A DNA stretch of 64,000 nt from Blautia hydrogenotrophica DSM 10507 (lineage in GTDB: Bacteria; Bacillota; Clostridia; Lachnospirales; Lachnospiraceae): positions 3,162,001 through 3,226,000 of the forward strand of contig NZ_CP136423.1 of the NCBI RefSeq assembly GCF_034356035.1, written 5' to 3'. Below, piece after piece: positions 35,397 to 42,716 of this stretch (the stretch's first letter is position 1; every line of letters starts with the position of its first letter). Made by a program: the position numbers and the translations under genes. The notes under the pieces are model-generated. The model saw only the letters and a list, made by a program, of their open reading frames with translations. It was not told the origin of the DNA and ran no database searches.

Positions 35397-37349
35397 TTAA
35401 CAAATCTCTGCTCCTGCCGGCATCTCTTTCTCAGGAGTAACTAGAGACAGGTTTCCGTTCTCGTCTTCCGCGCAGAGAATCATTCCCTCTGAGAGAATCC
35501 CTGCCAGCTTCGCTGGCTTTAAGTTCACCAGAACCATAACTTTCTTCCCAATCATTTCCTGGGCACTGTAGTTTGATTTGATTCCAGATACAATCTGTCT
35601 CACCTGACTCCCGATCTTCACTTTGGAACAGAGAAGCTTTCTCGATTTTTTCACTTCCTCACAGGCAATAATCTCCCCCACCTGGAACTGAAGCTTTTCG
35701 AAATCTTCAAAAGTCACCTCTGATTTTGCTTCTATATCAATGACTTTCTCATTGCTTTTTTCTTCTTCCTGAACCGGCGGATGAAGCTCCTCCACCTTCT
35801 TCAGCACTTCTTTCACATCCAATCGAGCAAAGAGAATTTCTGGTTTGTCCGTTACCTTATTTCCGGAAGGATAAAGCCCAAAATTCTTCAGATCATCCAT
35901 GGAACGCTCTTTCGCATTCAACTGCCCTAAGATTCTGCCAGTCGTATCCGGCATAAATGACTGAAGCAATGTCGCTCCTATACAGATACCCTCCACGAGA
36001 TTGTAGAGTACCGTAGCCAGACGGTCCTGTTTGCTCTCGTCTTTTGCTAGAGCCCATGGCATGGTCTCGTCAATATATTTATTACAGCGCTTAAACAGAC
36101 TGAAAACTTCCGTCATAGCATCCGCGACTCTTAGTTCGTCCATCTTCGCAACCACTTTTTTGGGAACTTCCAAGACAAACGCTTTCAGCGCCTCATCCAC
36201 TGGTTCTGCCACACCTTTGTCCGCCACGACACCGCCAAAATATTTGTTGGACATGGAAATCGTACGATTCACCAAATTTCCCAGGGTATTCGCAAGCTCA
36301 GAATTCAGTCTCTCCACCATCAGCTCCCAGGTGATCACACCGTCATTCTCAAACGGCATCTCATGGAGTACAAAATAACGGACAGCATCTACACCAAAGA
36401 AATCAACTAATTCATCCGCATAGATCACATTGCCCTTAGACTTGCTCATCTTTCCGTCTCCTTGCAGCAACCATGGATGTCCAAACACTTGTTTCGGCAA
36501 CGGAAGTCCCAAAGCCATCAGGAAAATCGGCCAATAAATCGTGTGGAAACGGATAATGTCCTTTCCAATCAGATGCAGATCAGCCGGCCAATCCTTTTTG
36601 AACTGCTCGGTACTCTCCCCATCACAGTCGTATCCAATTCCCGTGATGTAGTTCGTCAGGGCATCCAGCCACACATAGACCACGTGGTCAGGGTCGAAAT
36701 CCACTGGAATTCCCCACTTAAATGAAGTCCTGGACACACACAAATCCTGAAGTCCCGGCAGCAGGAAATTATTCATCATCTCATTTTTCCGAGACACGGG
36801 CTGAATAAATTCTGGATGCGTATTTATATGCTCAATCAGCCGATCCGCATATTTACTCATGCGGAAGAAATACGCTTCTTCCTTCGCAGGTGTCACCGGA
36901 CGTCCGCAGTCTGGACACTTACCATCCACCAGCTGAGACTCTGTGAAAAATGATTCACACGGTGTACAGTACATCCCCTCATAGTGGCCCTTATAAATGT
37001 CACCCTGTTCGTACAGTTTCTTAAAAATTTTCTGTACCTGTCTCTCATGGTAATCGTCTGTTGTACGGATAAACTTATCATAGGAAGTATTCATGAGGTC
37101 CCAGATGGATTTGATCTGTGAAGCGACCCCGTCCACGAATTTCTGCGGCGTGACTCCCGCCTCCTGAGCCTTCATCTCTATCTTCTGTCCATGCTCGTCG
37201 GTTCCTGTCTGAAAGAATACATCGTATCCCTCCTGACGTTTAAAACGAGCAATCGCGTCTGCCAGCACTGCCTCGTAGGTATTTCCAATGTGGGGTTTCC
37301 CCGAAGTATAGGCAATCGCCGTGGTAATATAATACTTTTCTTTTGCCAT
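35397..37349 (-). CDS. metG: Methionine--tRNA ligase with C-terminal tRNA-binding domain
   Basis: 650 residues. Class I synthetase: YTSGKPHIGNTYEA (HIGH variant HIGN), zinc site CTPCESFF...CPDCG, WLDALTNYI, and KMSKSKGN. After the anticodon domain, an EMAP/Trbp111-like domain spans about 545-650 (FEDFEKLQFQVGEIIACEEV, IVSGIKSNYS). The start is ATG 37349, preceded by AAGGAG; a longer frame begins at 37379 without a site. It charges initiator and elongator tRNA-Met. I found no T-box or SAM riboswitch in the 357 bases upstream, which are filled by element A fragments and a GAAGCCC/GGGCTTC structure. Confidence 0.96.
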   Translation of the reverse strand: MAKEKYYITTAIAYTSGKPHIGNTYEAVLADAIARFKRQEGYDVFFQTGTDEHGQKIEMKAQEAGVTPQKFVDGVASQIKSIWDLMNTSYDKFIRTTDDYHERQVQKIFKKLYEQGDIYKGHYEGMYCTPCESFFTESQLVDGKCPDCGRPVTPAKEEAYFFRMSKYADRLIEHINTHPEFIQPVSRKNEMMNNFLLPGLQDLCVSRTSFKWGIPVDFDPDHVVYVWLDALTNYITGIGYDCDGESTEQFKKDWPADLHLIGKDIIRFHTIYWPIFLMALGLPLPKQVFGHPWLLQGDGKMSKSKGNVIYADELVDFFGVDAVRYFVLHEMPFENDGVITWELMVERLNSELANTLGNLVNRTISMSNKYFGGVVADKGVAEPVDEALKAFVLEVPKKVVAKMDELRVADAMTEVFSLFKRCNKYIDETMPWALAKDESKQDRLATVLYNLVEGICIGATLLQSFMPDTTGRILGQLNAKERSMDDLKNFGLYPSGNKVTDKPEILFARLDVKEVLKKVEELHPPVQEEEKSNEKVIDIEAKSEVTFEDFEKLQFQVGEIIACEEVKKSRKLLCSKVKIGSQVRQIVSGIKSNYSAQEMIGKKVMVLVNLKPAKLAGILSEGMILCAEDENGNLSLVTPEKEMPAGAEIC

Positions 37350-37432
37350 AATTACCGTCTCCTTCTCTTCATTTTCCATAAATTTTTACACAGAGAAAGA
37401 AAAGCAGCCTTCCCGGCCGCCCAAATCTCTCA

Positions 37433-37493
37433 TATAAAGTGGGCAAGCCCACTTCAACTCCCCATCCCTAGCGGAGCATTTTTATTATTAAGA
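37433..37493 (+). repeat. Element A copy 6 (internally deleted)
   Basis: The first hairpin AAGTGGGCAAGCCCACTT is joined directly to CATCCCTAGCGGAGCATTTTTATTATTAAG, so the middle two hairpins are missing and the terminal hairpin lacks its partner arm. Confidence 0.7.
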
Positions 37494-37528
37494 AAAGATT
37501 AGCATAGTTTCCCGCTTTTGTAAATACC

Positions 37529-37577
37529 TGAAGCCCAGCTTCCTAGAGCCAAGGGCTCTGATGTAAAACCGGGCTTC
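37529..37577 (-). other. Nested hairpin between two element A copies
   Basis: On the minus strand GAAGCCC and GGGCTTC enclose an inner hairpin AGAGCC-CTT-GGCTCT. No T-tract follows. It could be the displaced terminator of the thi operon or an unrecognised structured RNA. Confidence 0.4.
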
Positions 37578-37578
37578 A

Positions 37579-37704
37579 CAGAACAAAGTGGGCAAGCCCA
37601 CTTCAGTTCCCCTATCTCCTCAATCTTGAGCGGCGCGTCCCACTTTGCACGCCGCAGAAGTACCGCAAAACGGTGAAATTCCTTATTGCGGCGTGCGCAT
37701 TCTT
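37579..37704 (+). repeat. Element A copy 7 (lacks terminal hairpin)
   Basis: AAGTGGGCAAGCCCACTT, CTCAATCTTGAGCGGCGCG, TTGCACGCCGC, AAACGGTGAAATTCC, TTGCGGCGTGTGCATTC, then it stops within a few bases of the last codon of the thi operon. No independent terminator is visible between the operon and the repeat. Confidence 0.75.
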
Positions 37705-37706
37705 TT

Positions 37707-38450
37707 CTAGTTTATTTCTATTTTTTCCAGAACTCTCCTCTTATATTCCAGAAACTCTTCCGTAAGACTAAAGTCATTTCTTCTAGGCTTCGGCTCCCGA
37801 ATGCAAATCTCATCCACGATACTGCCTGGGTTTTTGCCCAGAATATAGATACGGTCCGACAAGAGCACCGCCTCATCTACGTCATGAGTGATAAAGATTG
37901 TGGATAGATGAATCCGCTCCATAACGTCTAGATACCATCTGTGCATTGCATTCTTTGTCAGCGTATCCAGAGCTGAAAATGGCTCGTCTAAAAGAGCAAT
38001 TTTATCGGAAAACAGATAAGTTCTCAAAAGAGCTGCTCTCTGTCTCATCCCTCCCGAGAGCTGAGACGGATATTTTTTCTGCGTCCCCTCCAAACCAAAA
38101 GCTTCAAAATACGGACTCACCTTTTGGCGGGCCTCCTTTTTCTTCATCCCTCCGATCAAGAGCGGCAAGGCAACATTGTCCTCTACAGTCCGATAAGGCA
38201 GCAGCAAATCCTTCTGCAGCATATAGCTGACTTTTCCCGGCTGGCCCGTAATCTCTTCTTCCTCTAAAAAGACCTGCCCCTCATCCGGCCTTAAAAGGCC
38301 AGATATAATATTAAACAGTGTCGTCTTTCCAGCTCCACTGACTCCTAAAAGCCCCACTAATTCTTTCTCATGTATTTCAATGGAAACATTGTCCAAGACT
38401 TTTTTCTCATCGAAGGTCTTTGATACGTTTACTACTCGTAACTTCGCCAT
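37707..38450 (-). CDS. thiZ: ABC transporter ATP-binding protein for thiamine precursor (ThiZ/SsuB-type)
   Basis: 247 residues. Walker A GVSGAGKTTLF, Q-loop MLQKDLLLPY, signature LSGGMRQRAAL, Walker B IALLDEPFSALD, and H-loop THDVDEA. The closest class is the nitrate/sulfonate/taurine-HMP group. It forms the last gene of a four-gene operon with the thiamine-binding protein, ThiX and ThiY under a TPP riboswitch, so the substrate is most likely the pyrimidine precursor (HMP or formyl-aminopyrimidine). It lies 2 bases after the ThiY gene. Confidence 0.88.
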   Translation of the reverse strand: MAKLRVVNVSKTFDEKKVLDNVSIEIHEKELVGLLGVSGAGKTTLFNIISGLLRPDEGQVFLEEEEITGQPGKVSYMLQKDLLLPYRTVEDNVALPLLIGGMKKKEARQKVSPYFEAFGLEGTQKKYPSQLSGGMRQRAALLRTYLFSDKIALLDEPFSALDTLTKNAMHRWYLDVMERIHLSTIFITHDVDEAVLLSDRIYILGKNPGSIVDEICIREPKPRRNDFSLTEEFLEYKRRVLEKIEIN

Positions 38451-38452
38451 TC

Positions 38453-39463
38453 TTACTCATCCTGTCCCGGCAGATAATCGTTAGAAAATCCTGCGTCACT
38501 GGGAATCTCCTCTTCTGTCAGACCTTTTTCATCCAGCCACGCATAAAATCCGTTCCAACGCTCTGGGTCAATGTATCCCCAGTATTTTGCATCTGCCACA
38601 TAGTAATCTTTTAAATATTCCTGGCTGGCAAGAACTAGACTCTCATCCAATTCCGGCACTTCCCCGCAAAGGATAGATGCCGCCTCTTCCGGGTCCTGAA
38701 TCGCGTCTTCATATCCCTTGCCCAGTGCTCTCAAAAATTTTTTCGCTGTCTCCGGTTCTTCTTTTAAAAACTCGTTGTTCGCAATCACTACTGGCGTATA
38801 ATAGTCAAACACCGGATCGATATCTCGAAATGCAAAGTAGTCTGTAGCCAGCTTGGCCTCCTCAGTAGCAATACCACCCCACGCATAGAAAATCCAGATC
38901 GCATCTACAGATTTTGACTTCAAAGCCGACACCTCGTCGGTGACTGTATTGGGAATTAGCTCTACTTTACTGAAATCTCCACCATCTGCTTCTACAACCT
39001 CCTTCATCATGGCAGTCTCAATCGCACCGTTCCAGGTCGCATATTTCTTTCCCTCTAACCCTTTGGGGCGGTCCATCCCTTCCCCTTTTCTAGAGATGAT
39101 TCCAGAAGTATTGTGCTGTACCAGTGCGGCCACAGCTGTCGTCGGCAAAGCATCGGCCCCTGCCACGCCTGGCGCCATGGTATCCTGGAATGACACGCCA
39201 AACTGTGCTTTTCCAGATGCAACCAAAGCATCTGCTCCATCCTCAGGCGGCTGTACAATCTCCACTTCCAGCCCCTCGTCGCTGAAATAGCCTTTTTCCT
39301 GCGCCACATACAATCCCGTGTGATTCGTATTCGGCGTCCAGTCCAAGACAAACGTAAGCTTTTCTTTTTCCTCCGACTTGGGCTCATTTTTATTTCCCTG
39401 GCAGGCTGTCAGGGAAGCCAACAAGCAGACAGACAGAGTCGCCGCAAGTATTTTTTTCTTCAT
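38453..39463 (-). CDS. thiY: Thiamine-pyrimidine-precursor substrate-binding lipoprotein (ThiY/THI5-like)
   Basis: 336 residues. Lipoprotein signal (LSVCLLASLTACQGN, lipobox L-T-A-C). The mature protein has the NMT1/THI5 fold: LDWTPNTNHTGLYVAQEKGYF near residue 40, VQPPEDGADALVASGKAQFG, and WNGAIETAMMKEVVE. It binds HMP or a formylated aminopyrimidine outside the membrane and delivers it to ThiX/ThiZ. Role is inferred from family and from the upstream TPP riboswitch. It ends 2 bases before thiZ and starts 10 bases after thiX. Confidence 0.9.
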   Translation of the reverse strand: MKKKILAATLSVCLLASLTACQGNKNEPKSEEKEKLTFVLDWTPNTNHTGLYVAQEKGYFSDEGLEVEIVQPPEDGADALVASGKAQFGVSFQDTMAPGVAGADALPTTAVAALVQHNTSGIISRKGEGMDRPKGLEGKKYATWNGAIETAMMKEVVEADGGDFSKVELIPNTVTDEVSALKSKSVDAIWIFYAWGGIATEEAKLATDYFAFRDIDPVFDYYTPVVIANNEFLKEEPETAKKFLRALGKGYEDAIQDPEEAASILCGEVPELDESLVLASQEYLKDYYVADAKYWGYIDPERWNGFYAWLDEKGLTEEEIPSDAGFSNDYLPGQDE

Positions 39464-39473
39464 ATTTTTCTCC

Positions 39474-40238
39474 TTATCGCTTTGATTCCCATGCCATACA
39501 ACGTTTTTGCAGCAAGTCTACCAGTTTCATCAAGATCAGACTGATAACAGAAATCAATAATATAACAGCAAACATTTTGTCAAACGCGAAGGATTTCTTT
39601 ACCCTCGTCATATACACTCCAAGACCTTCAAAACCTCCCAGCCACTCAGAAATCACAGCTCCTACAACCGCATAAGACGCCGAGATTCTCAGACTGGCAA
39701 AAAACTGCCCCATAGCCCCAGGAAGTTTAATATATCGAAAAATCTGTATCTTTCCCGCTCCCATGGAACGGAGCAGATTAACGGCATCCTTGTCCGCCGA
39801 CCGGAAGCCGTTCAGAAGCCCCACAGTGATTGGAAAAAATGTCACAATGACAATCAAAATCACCTTTGGCAGCATCTCGTATCCAAACCATAGTACCAAA
39901 AGAGGTGCGATAGCCACCGTGGGAATTGTCTGGGTCACAACCACCAATGGGTACAGTGCCTGATAAAGCTTTGCAAAGTGATCCATAGCCGCAGCCATCA
40001 AAAACCCCGCCACCACTCCACAGCCTAATCCCAGAAAGGCTTCTGCCAGTGTCACTTTGGCATTCTCCATCAGCAAAGGAAATTCGTTGATAAACGCCTG
40101 ACACACTGCCACTGGAGACGGCAGCATATAGCTGGGCACAATTCCCAGCACGGATACTGCCTCCCACACCACTAGAATCACCGCCAGAGCTGTGATCGAC
40201 CAAACTTTACTGGTGATGTTTTGTAACTTTTTTCTCAA
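39474..40238 (-). CDS. thiX: ABC transporter permease for thiamine precursor (ThiX/SsuC-type)
   Basis: 254 residues with six membrane helices and the EAA loop near RSMGAGKIQIFRYIKLPGAM. It starts with TTG (40238), preceded by AAGGAG 12 bases upstream, and overlaps the previous gene by 32 bases; no ATG exists near the N-terminus, so the TTG is needed. It forms the channel for the ThiY-bound pyrimidine. Member of the BPD_transp_1 family. Confidence 0.88.
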   Translation of the reverse strand: MRKKLQNITSKVWSITALAVILVVWEAVSVLGIVPSYMLPSPVAVCQAFINEFPLLMENAKVTLAEAFLGLGCGVVAGFLMAAAMDHFAKLYQALYPLVVVTQTIPTVAIAPLLVLWFGYEMLPKVILIVIVTFFPITVGLLNGFRSADKDAVNLLRSMGAGKIQIFRYIKLPGAMGQFFASLRISASYAVVGAVISEWLGGFEGLGVYMTRVKKSFAFDKMFAVILLISVISLILMKLVDLLQKRCMAWESKR

Positions 40239-40503
40239 TAGAAAGCACGTCTCCTTCCGGCCTGTAGCTCACTTTTATATAAGCTGCCACGTGGGGAGCC
40301 CCTGCCCTCACTGCAATGTGCTGGCATTCCTTTACGATATCCATCAGCTCATCGTAGTCCCCTTCGATGGTCGTCTCAAACGGTCCCACATAATAGTTCA
40401 GTCCCGTACCTTTGATGTAGGCAATCACCTCATCCACAATACGAATCAGTTCCTCATCATTTGCCGCGTCCGGTAAGGACTGAATAGCTACACTTGCATT
40501 CAT
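40207..40503 (-). CDS. Thiamine-binding protein (MTH1187/YkoF-like, UPF0045)
   Basis: 98 residues, ferredoxin-like fold: VAIQSLPDAANDEELIRIVD, YVGPFETTIEGDYDELMDIV, VAAYIKVSYRPEG. Proteins of this family bind thiamine or hydroxymethylpyrimidine in the cytoplasm. TAGGAGGT lies 8 bases before the ATG. It is the first gene of the TPP-riboswitch operon, but more than 500 bases separate it from the riboswitch because two element A copies lie between. Confidence 0.88.
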   Translation of the reverse strand: MNASVAIQSLPDAANDEELIRIVDEVIAYIKGTGLNYYVGPFETTIEGDYDELMDIVKECQHIAVRAGAPHVAAYIKVSYRPEGDVLSIEKKVTKHHQ

Positions 40504-40582
40504 CTTTTGCTACCTCCTATGATTATTTTTAAAATTATTCAAATAGACTCTCACGCCTCAATGTGACAAGCTGTTCCCTATA

Positions 40583-40632
40583 TATAGGAGAAAACTTTCA
40601 CACATTAGCGTAGCAATGTCCTTTCTGTTGCA
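40583..40632 (+). repeat. Element A copy 8 (tail fragment)
   Basis: ACTTTCACACATTAGCGTA then CAATGTCCTTTCTGTTGCA corresponds to the loop and right arm of the terminal hairpin. It is joined directly to copy 9, so the array is tandem. Confidence 0.7.
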
Positions 40633-40635
40633 GGG

Positions 40636-40825
40636 AACAAAGTGGGCAAGCCCACTTCAACTCCCTCAATCCCTCAATCTTTGAGGGGCGCGTCCCACTT
40701 TGCGCGCCGCCGCAACACCGCTTCGCGGTGAAATTCCTCATTGCGGCGTGTGCATCCCTAGCAGAGCGTTTATGCAATAGGAAAGGACTTTCACACTTCA
40801 GCGTAACAAGGTCTTTTCTATTGCA
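40636..40825 (+). repeat. Element A copy 9 (full length, best example)
   Basis: Five hairpins in order: AAGTGGGCAAGCCCACTT; CCTCAATCTTTGAGG; GGCGCG-tcccacttt-CGCGCC; CCGCAA enclosing CACCGCttcgCGGTG and closing with TTGCGG; and the terminal TGCAATAGGAAAGGAC (40773-40788) with GTCTTTTCTATTGCA (40811-40825). TGTGCATCCCTAGCAGAGCG precedes the last. Confidence 0.9.
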
Positions 40826-41001
40826 GAACAAAGCGGGCAAGCCCACTTCAACTCCCTCAACCCCTCAATCTTTGAAGGGCGCGTCCCACTTTGCGCGCCG
40901 CCGCAACACCGCCTCGCGGTGAAATTCCTCATTGCGGCGTGTGCATCCTGCCCGGAGGGCTTTTTATTGTATAGGGAACGAAGTTTCCTATACAATAAAA
41001 A
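40826..41001 (+). repeat. Element A copy 10 (short-loop terminal hairpin)
   Basis: Nearly identical to copy 9 through TTGCGGCGTGTGCATCC, then TGCCCGGAGGGC and a terminal hairpin 40961-40979 with 40983-41001 (core TTGTATAGGGAAC / GTTTCCTATACAA) around a three-base GAA loop. Its right arm is the T-tract of the riboswitch terminator. Confidence 0.88.
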
Positions 41002-41028
41002 AACTTCTGCCAGAATCTCCGACAGAAG
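41002..41028 (-). terminator. Attenuator/terminator of the TPP riboswitch
   Basis: On the minus strand CTTCTGTC-ggagattct-GGCAGAAG is followed by TTTTTTTATTG. It lies about 45 bases after the aptamer. Confidence 0.8.
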
Positions 41029-41071
41029 GTTTCATCTTCTATGACAGGAATGGGTTCCCAGCCATTTTTAT

Positions 41072-41161
41072 ATGAGCCTACGCCGGTATTATCCGGATCA
41101 GGTTGCGAGTCTAAGACGATCTCAGTCTTACTCTCAGCCGGATTTACTCCAGCTCCCCGTT
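41072..41161 (-). ncRNA. TPP riboswitch (THI box)
   Basis: On the minus strand the conserved aptamer parts appear in order: ACGGGGAGC, GGCTGAGAG, ACCTGATCCGGATAATACC, GGCGTAGGCTC. The closing stem pairs GAGC with GCTC. A variable P3-like stem (AAGACtgagatcGTCTT) lies between CTGAGA and ACCTGATC. Downstream are a terminator hairpin and the thiamine-precursor transporter operon, so TPP should cause premature termination. The promoter is at 41173-41201. Confidence 0.95.
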
Positions 41162-41172
41162 TTCACTATTTC

Positions 41173-41201
41173 AGTCTACGCCGTTCTTTGCAAAATGTCA
41201 A
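41173..41201 (-). promoter_or_regulatory. Promoter of the TPP riboswitch transcript
   Basis: On the minus strand TTGACA (41201-41196), 17 bases, TAGACT (41178-41173), directly before the aptamer. The 41205-41400 stretch upstream holds nothing I recognise. Confidence 0.7.
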
Positions 41202-41400
41202 GACTTTCCCGCTGCCTGACTTCCATAATAGTAACAATTCTGCCAGCGCCATTTGTAAAACCGCACTGCGTGCTTATCGTGGCTAACGCCACCGTTTTAC
41301 TCATAGAAAGGCACTCAGCTCATACAGATGTCCGCGCGCAAAAACATACAAGCATGTTTTATGTTTCCCGAACACTGTACGGCTAAACTGTTGCAATAAC

Positions 41401-41429
41401 TTTACAACTCTTGCATAAGCCCGTATAAT
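41401..41429 (+). promoter_or_regulatory. Promoter of the zinc-ribbon membrane protein gene
   Basis: TTTACA, 17 bases, TATAAT. A hairpin ATACCCTCgtccacGGAGGGTAT follows at about 41448-41468 in the leader. Confidence 0.65.
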
Positions 41430-41494
41430 GTAGACATTCCATATACCCTCGTCCACGGAGGGTATCACCTAACGAACAGATAAAGGAGAAGATT

Positions 41495-41998
41495 ATGAGA
41501 AAATGTAAAATATGCGGTGCTAAAATTCCCGTGGGTGCCCCCTGCTGCCCTCAATGTGGCGCTGTGGACCTCCAAAAAGAACGCTTCGACGGCCATCACG
41601 TTTTTCAAGATTCCCTAGATCACATGAGTGGAAATCCTTACGAGGAAGACGGTTACGCTCCTGAAGATATCCGTCAGAATAAGGGAATGGCATTGCTCTC
41701 CTATCTAGGTATCCTGGTCTTTATTCCCATTCTCACCAGTAGACATTCCCCCTATGTCCGCTTCCATGCCAACCAAGGACTTCTCTTGTTTATCAGCAGC
41801 ACTTTATTGCAGATTTTGACTCGTTTTCTGCACAAACTCGCAGATTTATCCTTTTTGTTCTTCGGCTTTGGACTTGCCTCAAAAGCACTGAATCTGCTGT
41901 CCTTGCTTTTTCTCCTGATGGCAATTTGGGGAGTAATTAACGTTTGCAGCGGTCAGGCCAAGAGACTTCCCCTCATAGGTAAAATACGTTTACTCTAA
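41495..41998 (+). CDS. Zinc-ribbon membrane protein (DUF4870/Tic20-like)
   Basis: 167 residues. An N-terminal zinc ribbon, CKICGAKIPVGAPCCPQCG (two CxxC pairs, residues 4-22), is followed by an acidic linker and a membrane part with three to four helices: ALLSYLGILVFIPIL, VRFHANQGLLLFISSTLLQ, DLSFLFFGFGLASKALNLL, LLMAIWGVINV. The YVRFHANQG motif is characteristic of DUF4870/Tic20-like small membrane proteins. Exact function is unknown. AAAGGAG precedes the ATG. Confidence 0.78.
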   Translation: MRKCKICGAKIPVGAPCCPQCGAVDLQKERFDGHHVFQDSLDHMSGNPYEEDGYAPEDIRQNKGMALLSYLGILVFIPILTSRHSPYVRFHANQGLLLFISSTLLQILTRFLHKLADLSFLFFGFGLASKALNLLSLLFLLMAIWGVINVCSGQAKRLPLIGKIRLL

Positions 41999-42060
41999 AA
42001 AAGAAACAATAAATGCTTTATTCTTATTATATTTTTCATCAGAAATTTGCAAATTAAATA

Positions 42061-42125
42061 TTGACAATCTCAGTCAAGTATTGTATAGTAGGACTATAGT
42101 TAATAATAATTATTACTATTATTAA
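42061..42125 (+). promoter_or_regulatory. Promoter and PerR-type box of the Fur-family gene
   Basis: TTGACA (42061-42066), 17 bases, TATAGT (42084-42089). Downstream TTAATAATA ... TATTATTAA forms an inverted repeat (42100-42125), and TAATAATTATTA at 42104-42115 is a perfect palindrome of the TAAT-N-ATTA type bound by Fur/PerR proteins. Confidence 0.7.
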
Positions 42126-42142
42126 TAAAGGAGAGGAAATGT

Positions 42143-42550
42143 ATGCGAACCCTGAAATATAGTCGCCAACGTGAATCTATCAAAGAATTTCTTGATTCCC
42201 GTACAGATCATCCCACAGCAGTTACCGTATATCACAATATGCAAAAGGTATATCCTAATATAAGTTTGGGGACCGTATATCGTAACCTCTCTCTTTTGAC
42301 TGAATTGGGAGAGATTAACCGTATCTCCACAGAGGAAGGCGGCGACCGTTTTGACGCAGTGACTACGCCTCACGATCATTTTTACTGTCGGCAGTGTCAC
42401 AACCTCTTGGACATAAAAATTCACAGTTCCTCGCGTATTAGAGCAGACGTCTCTGAGGAATTTCCTGGGAAGATTGAAAGTTATACCACTCTGTTTCGCG
42501 GTATCTGCGAAGAATGTCTGTCAAAGAATCAGATAAAAAGTAAGAAGTGA
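42143..42550 (+). CDS. perR: Fur-family regulator, PerR-like
   Basis: 135 residues: a winged helix with ISLGTVYRNLSLL as recognition helix (about 50-62), a metal-sensing core GGDRFDAVTTPHDHFYC and two CxxC pairs (CRQC, CEEC) for structural zinc. In PerR, His and Asp ligands hold Fe/Mn and peroxide oxidises His, releasing the DNA. The same palindrome is found before this gene and before rubrerythrin, which supports PerR rather than Fur or Zur. GGAGAGG precedes the ATG. Exact metal cannot be read from sequence. Confidence 0.85.
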   Translation: MRTLKYSRQRESIKEFLDSRTDHPTAVTVYHNMQKVYPNISLGTVYRNLSLLTELGEINRISTEEGGDRFDAVTTPHDHFYCRQCHNLLDIKIHSSSRIRADVSEEFPGKIESYTTLFRGICEECLSKNQIKSKK

Positions 42551-42624
42551 ACCGAGTTTTTCAGCGATTACGAATTTTTTGCTCCTAAAACTCTAAATTC
42601 TTTCTTAAAATAGTCAAAATTCTA

Positions 42625-42678
42625 TTGACAAAATATGGTAAATATGTTAACTTAATAACAGTAATTATTACTGTTATT
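42625..42678 (+). promoter_or_regulatory. Rubrerythrin promoter with PerR-type box
   Basis: TTGACA (42625-42630), 17 bases, TAACTT (42648-42653), then AATAACAGTAAT-T-ATTACTGTTATT (42654-42678), a 12-1-12 perfect inverted repeat placed at the transcription start, with the same TAATTATTA core as the box before the regulator gene. Confidence 0.8.
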
Positions 42679-42716
42679 TAATCAATAATATATATTAAGA
42701 AAAGGAGAACAAAATT

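Noticed and set aside
37350..37706. T-box or SAM riboswitch before metG
   Set aside because: The gap contains element A pieces and a nested hairpin that fit neither consensus.
40598..40846. 82-residue Cys-rich ORF over a repeat copy as a gene
   Set aside because: Its sequence is the translation of element A hairpins, and starts and ends differ in each copy.
40583..41001. Tandem repeats resembling a CRISPR array
   Set aside because: Units are ~190 bp with internal hairpins, there are only two full copies, no uniform spacers and no cas genes.
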